From positions 1-64,000 of the forward strand of contig JAXCGZ010019273.1 in NCBI GenBank assembly GCA_037179515.1: a DNA stretch of 64,000 nt, read 5' to 3'. The position numbers were made by a program, and so were the translations under genes. Shown piece after piece: positions 27,024-43,625 of the stretch. Position 1 is the first letter of the stretch, and each line of letters begins with the position of its first letter. A model generated the notes under the pieces. It searched no databases, had not been told where the DNA came from, and worked only from the letters and a program-made list of their open reading frames with translations. This DNA is from Halocaridina rubra (Eukaryota; Arthropoda; Malacostraca; Decapoda; Atyidae).

Positions 27024-27126
27024 CATGTGACCCATATTCCAGTTCGCTTCTCTCCTTCGTAAATATTCCGTTTATGTCTCGTTGCCGGAGGGAACACATC
27101 TTGTATATGAATTGCATGTAAATGAG
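27024..27126 (-). repeat. CT-tract-linked dispersed repeat, copy 2 (inverted)
   Basis: The reverse complement of 24718-24826 over about 100 bp, ending next to a GA tract. The pair forms an inverted repeat with a spacer of about 2.2 kb. Confidence 0.75.
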
Positions 27127-27132
27127 GGGCGA

Positions 27133-27246
<114 letters not shown>

Positions 27247-27250
27247 AAAA

Positions 27251-27253
<3 letters not shown>

Positions 27254-27342
<89 letters not shown>
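27254..27342. repeat. (TA)n microsatellite
   Basis: A TA tract of about 44 units, 11 bases after the GA tract. Confidence 0.97.
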
Positions 27343-27346
<4 letters not shown>

Positions 27347-27769
27347 ATGTGCGTTTGAACCCATGAATATACACGAAGGAGAATTTCACGGAGTCCCCTC
27401 TCTCTCTCTCTCTTGGAATATTTACTTTATTCGGAGTGGTTCTGAATGTGAAGAATACGGACTTAGGATAATTTATGCATTGTCGAAAACGTTACATATA
27501 CATAATACGCAAATATATGCACATAAAGAGGTAACCAAACAAACACATAGATAGAAAAATAGATAGATAGACAGACAGATCGAGAGAGAGAGAAAAAATA
27601 TGATAAAGCGACATAATATTTTCTACATCTAGAAGCCACGCCATCTATATAAGGAGCTTGTAACCTTAGACAGACTTATCTTGTCAGCGTGTGTGCGTGT
27701 TTGTTTGTCTAATGTTACTTAAGCATTTCATGTTATGGAATCCACATTTTAAGAACATGATTTTTTTTT
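27343..27769. other. unassigned DNA
   Basis: Holds a short CT run (27398-27413) and a GATA-like run (27558-27580). No gene was recognised. Confidence 0.5.
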
Positions 27770-29251
27770 TGTTCAGATGGTTCAGATGGTATACCATTTC
27801 AGTTCATCAAAGATGCTCTACCCGTGATTGCATCCTATATTCTAACTATTATGAACACTTCCATTGTTACTAAAAAGTTTCCTGACTCTTGGAAAATAGC
27901 ACATGTAATACCTCTGCATAAAAAGGGGGACAGAGAAGATGTGAGAAACTATCGTCCCATTTCCCTGCTACCCATTTTCTCTAAAATATTAGAAAAAATT
28001 GTTGCATGCCAACTTATGTCATATTTAGAATCAAATAGAATAATAAGTATTAACCAGCATGGTTTCAGACCGAAACTTTCGACGGAAACTGCACTGCTTA
28101 AAGTTACGAATAGTATATATAATAATATAGATATGAAAAAAATATCTCTTCTCGTATTATTAGACTTATCAAAAGCCTTCGACAGTGTAAACCATGAAAT
28201 TCTTTTAAGTAAATGTATTAACTTAAATATTGATCCAAGCTGGTTTAGCGAGTATCTATCTAATCGTAAACAGTCCATACGTCTTAACAACTTTATCTCT
28301 GTGCCAAAAAATTTATCATTTGGTGCTCCACAGGGATCAGTACTTGGTCCTATCCTCTTCTCCATTTACGTAAATGATCTATCTTCTTTCATTTCTGACT
28401 GTCTAGTCGTACAATATGCAGATGACACTCAACTACTCCTTAGTGGTGATATTAATAATCTCCCAGAGCTAACTTTAAGAGCAGAAAACACTCTGTCAAA
28501 AATTAAAACCTATTTCCAAGAAATTGGGCTGTTAATTAACGAAAGTAAAACACAGTGCATATTTATTGGTTCAAGGTTCCACATAGCACAAATTCCAGAA
28601 AACACAACAATTAATTTTTGCGACAATATTATCACACCTAGCAAAGCAGTCAAAAACCTAGGAATTCACTTTGATAACCACATGTTGTTTGATTCCCAAA
28701 TAGATAAAGTATGCAAAAAGGTTACAGGAACATTAATGTACTTATCACGTATAAAAGACAATTTTGAGACTACCACTCGAATAACTGTTGTTGAATCTCT
28801 AGCCCTAAGTCACATTAATTACTGCACAACTGTTTGGGGAGCTACCACTAAGACTCAGATAAACAGAATACAGAAGCTTATTAATTTTGCAGCTCGAGTT
28901 GCCCTGGGAGGAATAAGAAAATATGACCACATCACACCAGCTCTCAATAAACTTGGGTGGCTGCGGGCAGAAAATAAGGTCGCTTATGCTATTTATGTTT
29001 TTGTATTCAAAATTTTGGACCATCATTATCCTAGCTGGCTATTTGATTTAGAAACAGTCAGGGATATAAGGGGAACCAACACAAGACAGAGCAGTGAGCT
29101 CTTTATTCACAGAACAAACACAGAAGCAGGTTCAAAGATGATCACTATCAAAGGGCCAACACTCTGGAATAATATTCCAGAGCATCTTAAAAATGCATCC
29201 TCTTTCACAGCTTTCAAAGGCAAACTATATCGTTTTCTTTTGGACAAATAG
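27770..29251 (+). CDS. LINE reverse transcriptase (partial, open)
   Basis: Reads without a stop from the truncation point. Codons before the GTG at 27824 still code for the conserved start of the RT domain (DGIPFQFIKDALPV). Visible RT motifs: HKKGDREDVRNYRPISLLP, NQHGFRP, then LDLSKAFDSVNHEIL with the first catalytic Asp, GAPQGSVLGPILFSIYVNDL, and the catalytic YADD in VQYADDTQLL. The thumb and C-terminal region follow (NLGIHFD, LSHINYCTTVWG) and end in a FKGKLYRFLLDK tail typical of these LINEs. The protein would copy element RNA at a nicked chromosomal site. With no stops and intact catalytic residues the insertion looks fairly young. It is not autonomous as it stands, because the endonuclease is gone. 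Confidence 0.85.
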   Translation, partial: CSDGSDGIPFQFIKDALPVIASYILTIMNTSIVTKKFPDSWKIAHVIPLHKKGDREDVRNYRPISLLPIFSKILEKIVACQLMSYLESNRIISINQHGFRPKLSTETALLKVTNSIYNNIDMKKISLLVLLDLSKAFDSVNHEILLSKCINLNIDPSWFSEYLSNRKQSIRLNNFISVPKNLSFGAPQGSVLGPILFSIYVNDLSSFISDCLVVQYADDTQLLLSGDINNLPELTLRAENTLSKIKTYFQEIGLLINESKTQCIFIGSRFHIAQIPENTTINFCDNIITPSKAVKNLGIHFDNHMLFDSQIDKVCKKVTGTLMYLSRIKDNFETTTRITVVESLALSHINYCTTVWGATTKTQINRIQKLINFAARVALGGIRKYDHITPALNKLGWLRAENKVAYAIYVFVFKILDHHYPSWLFDLETVRDIRGTNTRQSSELFIHRTNTEAGSKMITIKGPTLWNNIPEHLKNASSFTAFKGKLYRFLLDK

Positions 29252-29550
29252 TTGCTGCTCATTAAGAACTAATTATTCTCATTGTAAGGAAACAAATATG
29301 GAAATGATGCCGATAATAACGATCCTGTATCTAGTGGCATACTTACTACTTTATTATTAACATTATTGTAACATTTTTATTACAGCATTATTATTTTCTA
29401 TGAAAGCTACATTTAATTTAACTATATGTCTAACCCTCTTATTTGTTAGTTTAATTACATGTCTACTTATAAGTTACTATTAATGTTGAATAACCATTGT
29501 ACAAAATGGAAATAAATGTTTTTGTTTGTTTGTTTGTTTGTTTGTTTGTT
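27770..29550 (+). mobile_element. 5'-truncated LINE with TTTG tail
   Basis: A non-LTR retrotransposon 3' end. A T run (27762-27773) marks the 5' truncation. The reverse transcriptase frame is open to 29251, a 3' untranslated region of about 260 bp follows, and the element ends in AATAAATG and TTTG units (29521-29550). The missing 5' part should hold the endonuclease. The tail type and RT motifs fit the CR1/jockey group, but the clade is not certain. I could not find a target-site duplication. Confidence 0.85.
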
Positions 29551-30839
<1,289 letters not shown>

Positions 30840-30910
30840 GCTCTGTCGGTGAAAAGCAATATTACTTTCCGCTGAAAAGTAGCTATTCTAAAGATGATTT
30901 TATTAGAAAT

Positions 30911-32463
<1,553 letters not shown>

Positions 32464-32554
<91 letters not shown>
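32464..32554. repeat. (TA)n microsatellite at the 3' end of SINE copy 4
   Basis: A TA tract that touches the SINE 3' terminus (GCCGGTTTTACG on the plus strand). Confidence 0.97.
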
Positions 32555-32558
<4 letters not shown>

Positions 32559-32745
32559 GTTTTACGTCACGGACTCTCTTTTTTACGAAGGGCTAGGTCA
32601 GTTGCCTTCTTGTGAAGGATTTGTTCTGGCAGATGCAATCGTTACCCTGAGTGCAAGCCCTTGCTAACCTCAGAACATGACGGGGCGCGAACCCTCAACC
32701 TGCCGCCTCAGAGTCGCTGACGCTACCGCTTTGCCACGGTGACTA

Positions 32746-32747
<2 letters not shown>
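32555..32747 (-). mobile_element. tRNA-derived SINE, copy 4
   Basis: A full-length minus-strand copy. The 3' end (CCGGTTTTACGTCACGGACT) faces the left TA tract and the tRNA-like head (GCCACGGTGACTAC on the plus strand) faces the right TA tract. The B box (GGTTCGCGCCCC, minus strand) is intact. Confidence 0.85.
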
Positions 32748-32835
<88 letters not shown>

Positions 32836-32922
32836 CACACAAATATACATATATATACATACACATTCATACATATACATACACATCCATGCATATGCAT
32901 ACACACATACATATATACATAT

Positions 32923-33016
<94 letters not shown>
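32748..33016. repeat. compound TA-CA-TA microsatellite
   Basis: A TA tract (32748-32831), then mixed ACATAC and CA units (32832-32944), then a second TA tract (32945-33016). Confidence 0.95.
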
Positions 33017-33018
<2 letters not shown>

Positions 33019-33296
33019 CTTGCACATACATACAGATATATAAGCATATGAAAATAGTAAAAACAACAGATAGGAGGCTCTATTTACATAAAATAACAAA
33101 TAGATAACTAAATATGCAAACACACATATACATATGCATACACACAAACACATACACACTTACACATGCACAAACATATGAAAAGTTATACGCATATACA
33201 CCAAAAAACATATGAACATAAAAACATACATATAGAAAAGAAAAAGACTAAAGGAAAACTAAATATAAACACAACACGGCTGAACAAAGAGGCTGT
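33017..33296 (-). other. A-rich 3' flank of the Penelope-like element
   Basis: An A- and CA-rich stretch downstream of the minus-strand Penelope frame. It is probably part of the element 3' untranslated region. The exact end is not visible. Confidence 0.4.
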
Positions 33297-34384
33297 CTAA
33301 TTAAATGAAGGTGGTCTGTCTTGGGGAATTATCTTGGCCAGCGTATGCTTGAGGAGTATCTTGTCTACTGAATCAGGCACCCACTGGCCCTTGGACAAAT
33401 TGAAATTTTTGGATGTTTCAATGACGGCTGATTCCACTATCTTGCGCTTATAAGGACAAGAGCTTCTAAACATCATGGTGGCACCATTCCAGTTGATAGT
33501 ATGCCCGTGTTCCCTCATATGAACAAAGATAGCCGAGTTCTCTTGGCCATATCTGACTGATCTTTTGTGTTCGGTAATTCTCTGCTGCAGAGAACGACCT
33601 GTCTGCCCAATGTATGCCTTGGGGTAGTTATTGCATACTATTTTATACACTCCGCCATTGTTCTCTTTTTTAATTTTATTAATATTTACTAACTGGCTTC
33701 TCAAGGTTTTGGGATATATGAATACAAAAGGGGACTCTTTGCCTATGTTTTTGTTAACTTTTTCTAAGGCACAATGAAAGGGAACTATTATATTATCTCG
33801 GTGATTAAAATGCGCGCTCCTTTCCGTGCCATGGTATATACACCTTGCTTTGTGCAAGGCTTAGTCAAGAAAAGGAACGGGGTAACATAATTTATCTAAC
33901 TGATTGTAAATGGTGTTAATTTCTTCCTCCAAATATTGGGGACTACATATTCTAAAGGCTCTTAGGAACAAATTTGAAGCTACACCTAGTTTTATTTTCT
34001 CTTCGTGATTGCTGAGGAAATGAATATATGAGGCCGAGTGAGTGGGTATTCTATATACCCGGAATTCGTAACCCGTTTCGTTTCTACTAATTAAGGTGTC
34101 CAGAAAAGGAATCATATCATTATTTTCTCATTTTATTTTGAATTTTATGGAAGGAACCTGGTTATTAAGTTGTCTAAGGAACTCATCAAAATTACCCCCA
34201 AGCTTCATCCCAGTACGTCAGAATATCATCTACGTATCTGAGCCACATCATGTTGGGTGGCTTGATATCCCTAATAATTTCGGTCTCGAAGTGTTCCATG
34301 TATAAATTAGCAAGTATGGGAGAAAGAGGGCTGCCCATACTGCAGAAGAATTTTTGTTTGTAAAATTCCCCATTGAAGGTGAAA
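33297..34384 (-). pseudogene. decayed Penelope-like element: partial RT plus GIY-YIG endonuclease
   Basis: Read on the minus strand, the segment begins inside the reverse transcriptase. It shows [18 protein letters not shown] and WLRYVDDIL with the catalytic YVDD, then a PFLDTLISR and IPTHSASYIHF block, then a linker, then the GIY-YIG endonuclease (VYKIVCNNYPKAYIGQTGRS, followed by Arg and ITEHKRSVR). Three lesions break it: a frameshift in a five-C run (34195-34199), a TGA at 34128-34130 and a TAA at 33861-33863. The 5' part is cut off exactly at the TA tract that starts at 34388. The endonuclease differs in sequence from the pair at 12 kb, so it is a second Penelope lineage. It is inactive. 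Confidence 0.85.
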
Positions 34385-34385
34385 C

Positions 34386-35080
<695 letters not shown>

Positions 35081-35144
<64 letters not shown>
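35081..35144. repeat. (TA)n microsatellite
   Basis: A TA tract of 32 units that cuts the 5' side of the LINE fragment that follows. Confidence 0.97.
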
Positions 35145-35146
<2 letters not shown>

Positions 35147-35154
35147 TTCTCTTA

Positions 35155-35982
<828 letters not shown>

Positions 35983-36061
<79 letters not shown>
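35983..36061. repeat. (TA)n microsatellite
   Basis: A TA tract of about 39 units. Confidence 0.97.
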
Positions 36062-36064
<3 letters not shown>

Positions 36065-36121
36065 GCCTCTGATTGGTATGTCGGGCTCGGGCATCGATTA
36101 AAGGAAAAAGACCCTTCAAAA

Positions 36122-36380
36122 GTTTCTGTAATGAAATATGGAATAAATATGAGGAATTTTCTTTTCGATTCCGAAATGAGTTTCCAATGGATCTTGTTCC
36201 GCTAGTTCCTCTTCTTTCTCTCCTGGAAATCTTTAACTTTTTAAGGCAAAATTGCCCCCCCCCCCCCAGAGCTTCCGTCATAAAAATCTCGAATAAAAAT
36301 GAAGCATTTTGTCCCATTTCGAAATGCGTGTCCATGATTCTTGTCCCGTAGTTCCTCTTCTTCCTATTCTGGGAATCTTT
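36122..36380. repeat. diverged tandem duplication, period about 148 bp
   Basis: Unit 1 (36122-36234) and unit 2 (36271-36380) share ordered blocks: a GAATAAA region, TTCGAAATG or CCGAAATG, then TAGTTCCTCTTCTT and GGAATCTTT or GGAAATCTTT. A C run (about 36255-36267) lies between them. Confidence 0.65.
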
Positions 36381-37072
36381 GCTGAAGAAGTAGGATTCCA
36401 GACTTTTGATGAGATGTCTTTAAGGGCTTTGACAGCTTTCATTAGGATTAGGATGACAGTTACTTCATCGGTTTCCGAGGAATAGACAGATCTCTTACTG
36501 AACAATGGCGTAGACGCATACACACACACACACACACGTATTCACAATACTAACACACACATAATAATACATATGCTCTCATATATCTGTATTCACGGCA
36601 CAAGATACACATTCACATACATGCATACATGTGATCTAACATAAACACTTCCGCTTTCCATCTTGGAACAGTATCGACATATATGTATAGCCTATACCTA
36701 TCCATGCACATTCTCATTAGCACTGATATACACACTTAGCATGCACACACCCACGCATATCTGCTTATATATTCACACATGCTTAAATATACCTAATATA
36801 TACTAGCACCCAGTCTCTTAATTAACGTATACTTTCCCATGTATACTTTCTCATAAACTCTCTCCCTATTTAGACTTTATCTGTTTATTTTATGTGTTGA
36901 TTTAGTTATATATTTATTTATATTATTTTATTTCATTTATTTATTTATTTTTATTTTCATTACTAACACTATATCATACAGAATAAAGCAAACAAACAAA
37001 ATATACGACCTTGATGTTTTTTTTTATTAGAATAATCATTATTTACTCTTATTACAAATGCGACCTAAGAGT
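36381..37072. other. unassigned DNA with CA-rich patches
   Basis: CA units lie at 36520-36537, with scattered ACATAC phrases to about 36800. No gene was recognised. Confidence 0.5.
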
Positions 37073-37262
37073 AGTCACCGTGGCTCAAGCGATAGCGTCC
37101 GCGACTCTGAGGCGTCAGCTCGAGGGTTCGCGTCCCGTCACGGTCTGAGGTTAGCAAGTGCATGCACTCAGGGTAACGATTACATCTGACAAAACAAGTC
37201 CTTTGCAAGAAGGCAACCGTCCTAGCCCTTGGTAGAAAAGGGAGTCCGTGACGTAAAACCGG

Positions 37263-37265
<3 letters not shown>
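37073..37265 (+). mobile_element. tRNA-derived SINE, copy 5
   Basis: A full-length plus-strand copy. The head reads AGTCACCGTGGCTCAAGCG and GGGTTCGCGTCCCG (B box), and the 3' end GACGTAAAACCGG. A short AACAACAAC link joins it to a TA tract. Confidence 0.85.
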
Positions 37266-38412
<1,147 letters not shown>

Positions 38413-38562
38413 TTCCTTTGCAATTATAAATGAAGTCTAGATAAAAACTTAAAGAAAAAATTACTACTTATTTATTTCCAATTCTAGAGGGAGCTTTGGA
38501 TCTAGTTTTTTTTTTTTCATTCTTAACGAATTCTGAGTTCCTTAAGATACAGCTATACTATT

Positions 38563-38565
<3 letters not shown>

Positions 38566-38642
<77 letters not shown>
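38566..38642. repeat. (AAT)n microsatellite
   Basis: A pure AAT tract of about 25 units. Confidence 0.97.
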
Positions 38643-38644
<2 letters not shown>

Positions 38645-38938
38645 CGAATTACTAAATTTATTAATTGCTCTATTAGTTAATATGCTATTATGTTCGTTCA
38701 GTCACTAATGTATTTATTAATCTGCCTCTTTATTTAATTCTTTTTCATTAAGGATACGTCCCATAAGAAACATAAAGAAATAAGATCCGAAGAAAGAGGA
38801 TTAAGAGATAAGACTTAATCCCTTTACGAAATTGAAGCCTCACTTTCCTATCTGAGACACGACCTACATGAAATGTTAATTAACGTCTTCGGAGTTTAAT
38901 TCATTTTAGTAAAGAAATATTTTGAGGTGAATAAAGTA
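38643..38938. other. unassigned DNA
   Basis: No gene or repeat was recognised. Confidence 0.5.
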
Positions 38939-38950
38939 TTATTATTACTA

Positions 38951-39005
<55 letters not shown>
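38939..39005. repeat. (ATT)n microsatellite
   Basis: An ATT tract of about 22 units with early interruptions. Confidence 0.95.
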
Positions 39006-39006
<1 letters not shown>

Positions 39007-39105
39007 TTGTCGTTGCAGAAGAAGTAGCAATACCAAAAATACCCAGAACATACTTATATGATTTTTTTTTTTATTTCTAACTTGTATGTTTATTTTTACC
39101 TTCGT

Positions 39106-39124
39106 ATTACATGCGAGAGCCGTA
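39106..39124 (+). repeat. target-site duplication, left
   Basis: ATTACATGCGAGAGCCGTA, identical to 39320-39338 on the other side of SINE copy 6. Confidence 0.95.
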
Positions 39125-39319
39125 GTAGTCTCCGTGGCAAAATGGTACCGTCTGCGACTCTAAGGCGGCAGGTCGAGGGTTCGCGCCACGTCACGGACTG
39201 AGGTTAGTAAAGGCTTACACTCAAGGTAACGATTACATCTGCCAAAACAAGTCCTTCGTAAGAAGGCAACCGTCCTAGCCCTTAGTAGGAAAGGGAGTTC
39301 GAGACGTAAACCCGAATCC
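39125..39319 (+). mobile_element. tRNA-derived SINE, copy 6 (complete, with duplication)
   Basis: The best-defined member of the family: 195 bp bounded by perfect 19-bp direct repeats. The tRNA-like head (TCTCCGTGGCAAAATGGTAC) keeps an A-box region and the B box GGGTTCGCGCC. The body carries the conserved CAAAACAAGTCCTTC and AAGGCAACCGTCCTAGCCCTT blocks. The 3' end is GACGTAAACCCGAATCC with no TA tail. Pol III transcription and LINE-driven retroposition are inferred from the promoter boxes and duplication length. Confidence 0.93.
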
Positions 39320-39338
39320 ATTACATGCGAGAGCCGTA
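39320..39338 (+). repeat. target-site duplication, right
   Basis: The second copy of the 19-bp duplication. It continues into the hairpin motif AATTCCCCCTTATAAGGAGG. Confidence 0.95.
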
Positions 39339-39737
39339 ATTCCCCCTTATAAGGAGGATGGCCGAGTCAATTCGCAGACGCATTTACCTATGCTTCACAC
39401 TGTGTTAACACATCCATCTTTCTTTTCATAAACATCTACCAACACCTCACATTTATTACCAGGATCATTCAAAGACACACTTACTAGAACTCTTGGCTAG
39501 AATTCTCCTACCAAAACTCTTCCATATGCCTTGACACTTGGCCTCTGAATCCGCCCAACTTAATCGATTTTTCGGACACGCAAGAAAACTGAGAAGATGC
39601 ATGTTTTTCCCCCGGCACAGAGGAACACCAAATTAAGAAAATGGAGAGCATTTTTACTCATATGTACCTTTATTCTCTTCTTTAGTGTGACATAATATGG
39701 TCAAAGTAATCATGATTTTGACCAAGTGATTTATGAG

Positions 39738-39742
<5 letters not shown>
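39339..39742. other. unassigned DNA starting with a hairpin motif
   Basis: The hairpin motif (39340-39375) is followed by text similar to 3660-3700 (ACGCATT and ACCAACACCTCA phrases). The two regions may be old copies of one element. Confidence 0.45.

Positions 39743-39827
<85 letters not shown>
39743..39827. repeat. (TA)n microsatellite
   Basis: A pure TA tract of about 42 units. Confidence 0.97.
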
Positions 39828-39831
<4 letters not shown>

Positions 39832-40447
39832 AGAAGAACGTGAAAATTTTAAATATAGATTGTTATGACTACGCAAAGTTACTTAAAGAAATTTTAATAA
39901 CAAGAGAGAGGGGCTTCCTGGCCATACAGCCTTATTTCTCTTTATAGGCACAACTTCTCTGTGACCACCCCCGTCGAATTGGGACTAATTGTAACACATT
40001 ACACGACAAATAAGAGATAAAGGAGACTTCCTTCTTAAATCACCAAATGCTCCTCTACGAGCCTGTGTAAAAAGGAAACAAAAAGATTACGTTTACTGAA
40101 CTTTTAAGATAAACTTTTAACATCTCAGCTGTTAAGGTTTTTTCTCTAAATTTTGTGAGAAGAGTCCAAGATAACGAACATTTTCTCATTTGTAGTTCTG
40201 GTTCACCTTTTTCTCTGCAATAATGACAAATATATCTTATTCTATCTTTTAATATCTCTTTACTATTGACATTTCTTTGTATGTTAATTTTTCTTTGGCA
40301 TGTTTTTCCTCTTTTTCTATGTACTCGCTTTTGCTGCTCATCTCAATATAACCACATATGCAATATAAGTACGTAATTCATAAATGAAAATATACATGAT
40401 AATGCAGCATAGATCAAAAGTTACGGAATGTTTCATACACATAAAAA

Positions 40448-40450
<3 letters not shown>
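39828..40450. other. unassigned DNA
   Basis: No gene was recognised. Confidence 0.5.

Positions 40451-40540
<90 letters not shown>
40451..40540. repeat. (TA)n microsatellite abutting the tRNA-like array
   Basis: A TA tract that runs into TGTGAATAATTTTTTTACCCC. It lies exactly where the array unit has ACATATGTG, so it may have expanded from that CATATG core. Confidence 0.95.
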
Positions 40541-40545
<5 letters not shown>

Positions 40546-40846
40546 AATAATTTTTTTACCCCGACCGGGACTCGAACCTAGGACTTATGATTACTAAGTC
40601 AAGGCGCTACCACTACACCACAGAAGGTTAAAAGGAATCCAACCTTATAGCTTATATCTGCTATACTTAGGAATGAACGCATTCTAACTGAATGCCACTA
40701 TGTTCATATTACAGATTCCCCAACCTCACTCGTGGCTTCATTTTAGCATTTAATTCAAGTCCCAATCTCATTCGGGCCATGAAATAACCAAGCAAGCACA
40801 TTACATATGTGAAAACATGAATAATTTTTTTACCCCGACCGGGGTA
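40541..40846 (-). repeat. isolated, diverged unit of the tRNA-like array
   Basis: One full unit and the start of the next. It differs from the main array at several places (AATCCAACC, TACTTAGG, TTCAAGTCCC). The tRNA-like segment is at 40558-40627. It ends at 40846, where GACCGGGG passes into TATATA. Confidence 0.85.
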
Positions 40847-41146
40847 TATATATATTAATATGTCTCAATGTGCTTTCTTATTTACATAAAAGCTAGCTTA
40901 ATACGTACCATGTAAACAGCACTTGAACGCAACAATATACATATAAAGGAACTGAAATGGCATCTAATAAAAAAAAAAAACGATAACCCGAACTAGGCAG
41001 TAAAAAGTAATGCAACCTTTATAAAATATAATTGCTGAAATTCTTAATAGGCAATTTCTCTGTCTCAAATGGGGAATAGCATAATGTGTATAATTACTAG
41101 AATAAATCGTAAATACTGTATTTGTATATAATTAAAAGATTGCAAG

Positions 41147-41148
<2 letters not shown>
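40847..41148. other. unassigned DNA splitting the array
   Basis: Unique AT-rich DNA between the isolated unit and the main array, with an A run at 40970-40981. Confidence 0.5.

Positions 41149-41210
<62 letters not shown>
41149..41210. repeat. (TA)n microsatellite at left edge of main array
   Basis: A TA tract that joins directly to ATTATCAAATAAGCACATT, an internal point of the array unit. Confidence 0.96.
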
Positions 41211-41213
<3 letters not shown>

Positions 41214-43625
41214 CAAATAAGCACATTACATATGTGAAAACATGAATCATTTTTTTACCCCGACCGGGACTCGAACCTAGGACTTATGATTACTAAGTCA
41301 AGGCGCTACCACTACACCACAGAAGGTTAAAAGGAACCCAACCTTATAGCTTATATCTGCTATACATAGGAATGAACGCATTCTAACTGAATGCCACTAT
41401 GTTCATATTACAGATTCCCCAACCTCACTCGTGGCTTCATTTTAGCATTTAATTCAAATCCCAATCTCATTCGGGCCATGAAATTATCAAATAAGCACAT
41501 TACATATGTGAAAACATGAATCATTTTTTTACCCCGACCGGGACTCGAACCTAGGACTTATGATTACTAAGTCAAGGCGCTACCACTACACCACAGAAGG
41601 TTAAAAGGAACCCAACCTTATAGCTTATATCTGCTATACATAGGAATGAACGCATTCTAACTGAATGCCACTATGTTCATATTACAGATTCCCCAACCTC
41701 ACTCGTGGCTTCATTTTAGCGTTTAATTCAAATCCCAATCTCATTCGGGCCATGAAATTATCAAATAAGCACATTACATATGTGAAAACATGAATCATTT
41801 TTTTACCCCGACCGGGACTCGAACCTAGGACTTATGATTACTAAGTCAAGGCGCTACCACTACACCACAGAAGGTTAAAAGGAACCCAACCTTATAGCTT
41901 ATATCTGCTATACATAGGAATGAACGCATTCTAACTGAATGCCACTATGTTCATATTACAGATTCCCCAACCTCACTCGTGGCTTCATTTTAGCATTTAA
42001 TTCAAATCCCAATCTCATTCGGGCCATGAAATTATCAAATAAGCACATTACATATGTGAAAACATGAATCATTTTTTTTTACCCCGACCGGGACTCGAAC
42101 CTAGGACTTATGATTACTAAGTCAAGGCGCTACCACTACACCACAGAAGGTTAAAAGGAACCCAACCTTATAGCTTATATCTGCTATACATAGGAATGAA
42201 CGCATTCTAACTGAATGCCACTATGTTCATATTACAGATTCCCCAACCTCACTCGTGGCTTCATTTTAGCATTTAATTCAAATCCCAATCTCATTCGGGC
42301 CATGAAATTATCAAATAAGCACATTACATATGTGAAAACATGAATCATTTTTTTACCCCGACCGGGACTCGAACCTAGGACTTATGATTACTAAGTCAAG
42401 GCGCTACCACTACACCACAGAAGGTTAAAAGGAACCCAACCTTATAGCTTATATCTGCTATACATAGGAATGAACGCATTCTAACTGAATGCCACTATGT
42501 TCATATTACAGATTCCCCAACCTCACTCGTGGCTTCATTTTAGCGTTTAATTCAAATCCCAATCTCATTCGGGCCATGAAATTATCAAATAAGCACATTA
42601 CATATGTGAAAACATGAATCATTTTTTTACCCCGACCGGGACTCGAACCTAGGACTTATGATTACTAAGTCAAGGCGCTACCACTACACCACAGAAGGTT
42701 AAAAGGAACCCAACCTTATAGCTTATATCTGCTATACATAGGAATGAACGCATTCTAACTGAATGCCACTATGTTCATATTACAGATTCCCCAACCTCAC
42801 TCGTGGCTTCATTTTAGCATTTAATTCAAATCCCAATCTCATTCGGGCCATGAAATTATCAAATAAGCACATTACATATGTGAAAACATGAATCATTTTT
42901 TTTTACCCCGACCGGGACTCGAACCTAGGACTTATGATTACTAAGTCAAGGCGCTACCACTACACCACAGAAGGTTAAAAGGAACCCAACCTTATAGCTT
43001 ATATCTGCTATACATAGGAATGAACGCATTCTAACTGAATGCCACTATGTTCATATTACAGATTCCCCAACCTCACTCGTGGCTTCATTTTAGCATTTAA
43101 TTCAAATCCCAATCTCATTCGGGCCATGAAATTATCAAATAAGCACATTACATATGTGAAAACATGAATCATTTTTTTACCCCGACCGGGACTCGAACCT
43201 AGGACTTATGATTACTAAGTCAAGGCGCTACCACTACACCACAGAAGGTTAAAAGGAACCCAACCTTATAGCTTATATCTGCTATACATAGGAATGAACG
43301 CATTCTAACTGAATGCCACTATGTTCATATTACAGATTCCCCAACCTCACTCGTGGCTTCATTTTAGCATTTAATTCAAATCCCAATCTCATTCGGGCCA
43401 TGAAATTATCAAATAAGCACATTACATATGTGAAAACATGAATCATTTTTTTACCCCGACCGGGACTCGAACCTAGGACTTATGATTACTAAGTCAAGGC
43501 GCTACCACTACACCACACAAGGTTAAAAGGAACCCAACCTTATAGCTTATATCTGCTATACATAGGAATGAACGCATTCTAACTGAATGCCACTATGTTC
43601 ATATTACAGATTCCCCAACCTCACT
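41211..43625 (-). repeat. head-to-tail array of 274-bp tRNA-like units
   Basis: Nine near-identical units, with tRNA-like 3' ends at 41257, 41531, 41805, 42081, 42355, 42629, 42905, 43179 and 43453. The spacing is 274 bp, with two steps of 276 from longer T runs. Each unit holds a 70-nt tRNA-like stretch on the minus strand, then a T-rich link and about 200 bp of unique body. Variation is limited to T-run length, an A/G change in the TTTAGC(A/G)TTTAA block and CACAGAAGG versus CACACAAGG in the last unit. No open frame is conserved across units. The array looks like a satellite derived from a tRNA-type SINE. Confidence 0.93.
41257..41326 (-). ncRNA. tRNA-like segment (representative of the array)
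   Basis: On the minus strand, GTGGTGTAGTGGTAGCGCC is a good A box and AGGTTCGAGTCCC a good B box. The D stem pairs (GGTG with CGCC). The anticodon arm pairs over 5-6 bp around a GTAATCA loop that would present AAT. The acceptor ends pair poorly, one T-stem pair is broken and the variable loop is too short. It is therefore a tRNA-derived promoter and not a normal tRNA gene. A TTTT run about 18 nt downstream could end a Pol III transcript of about 90 nt. The same segment recurs in every unit. Confidence 0.6.
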
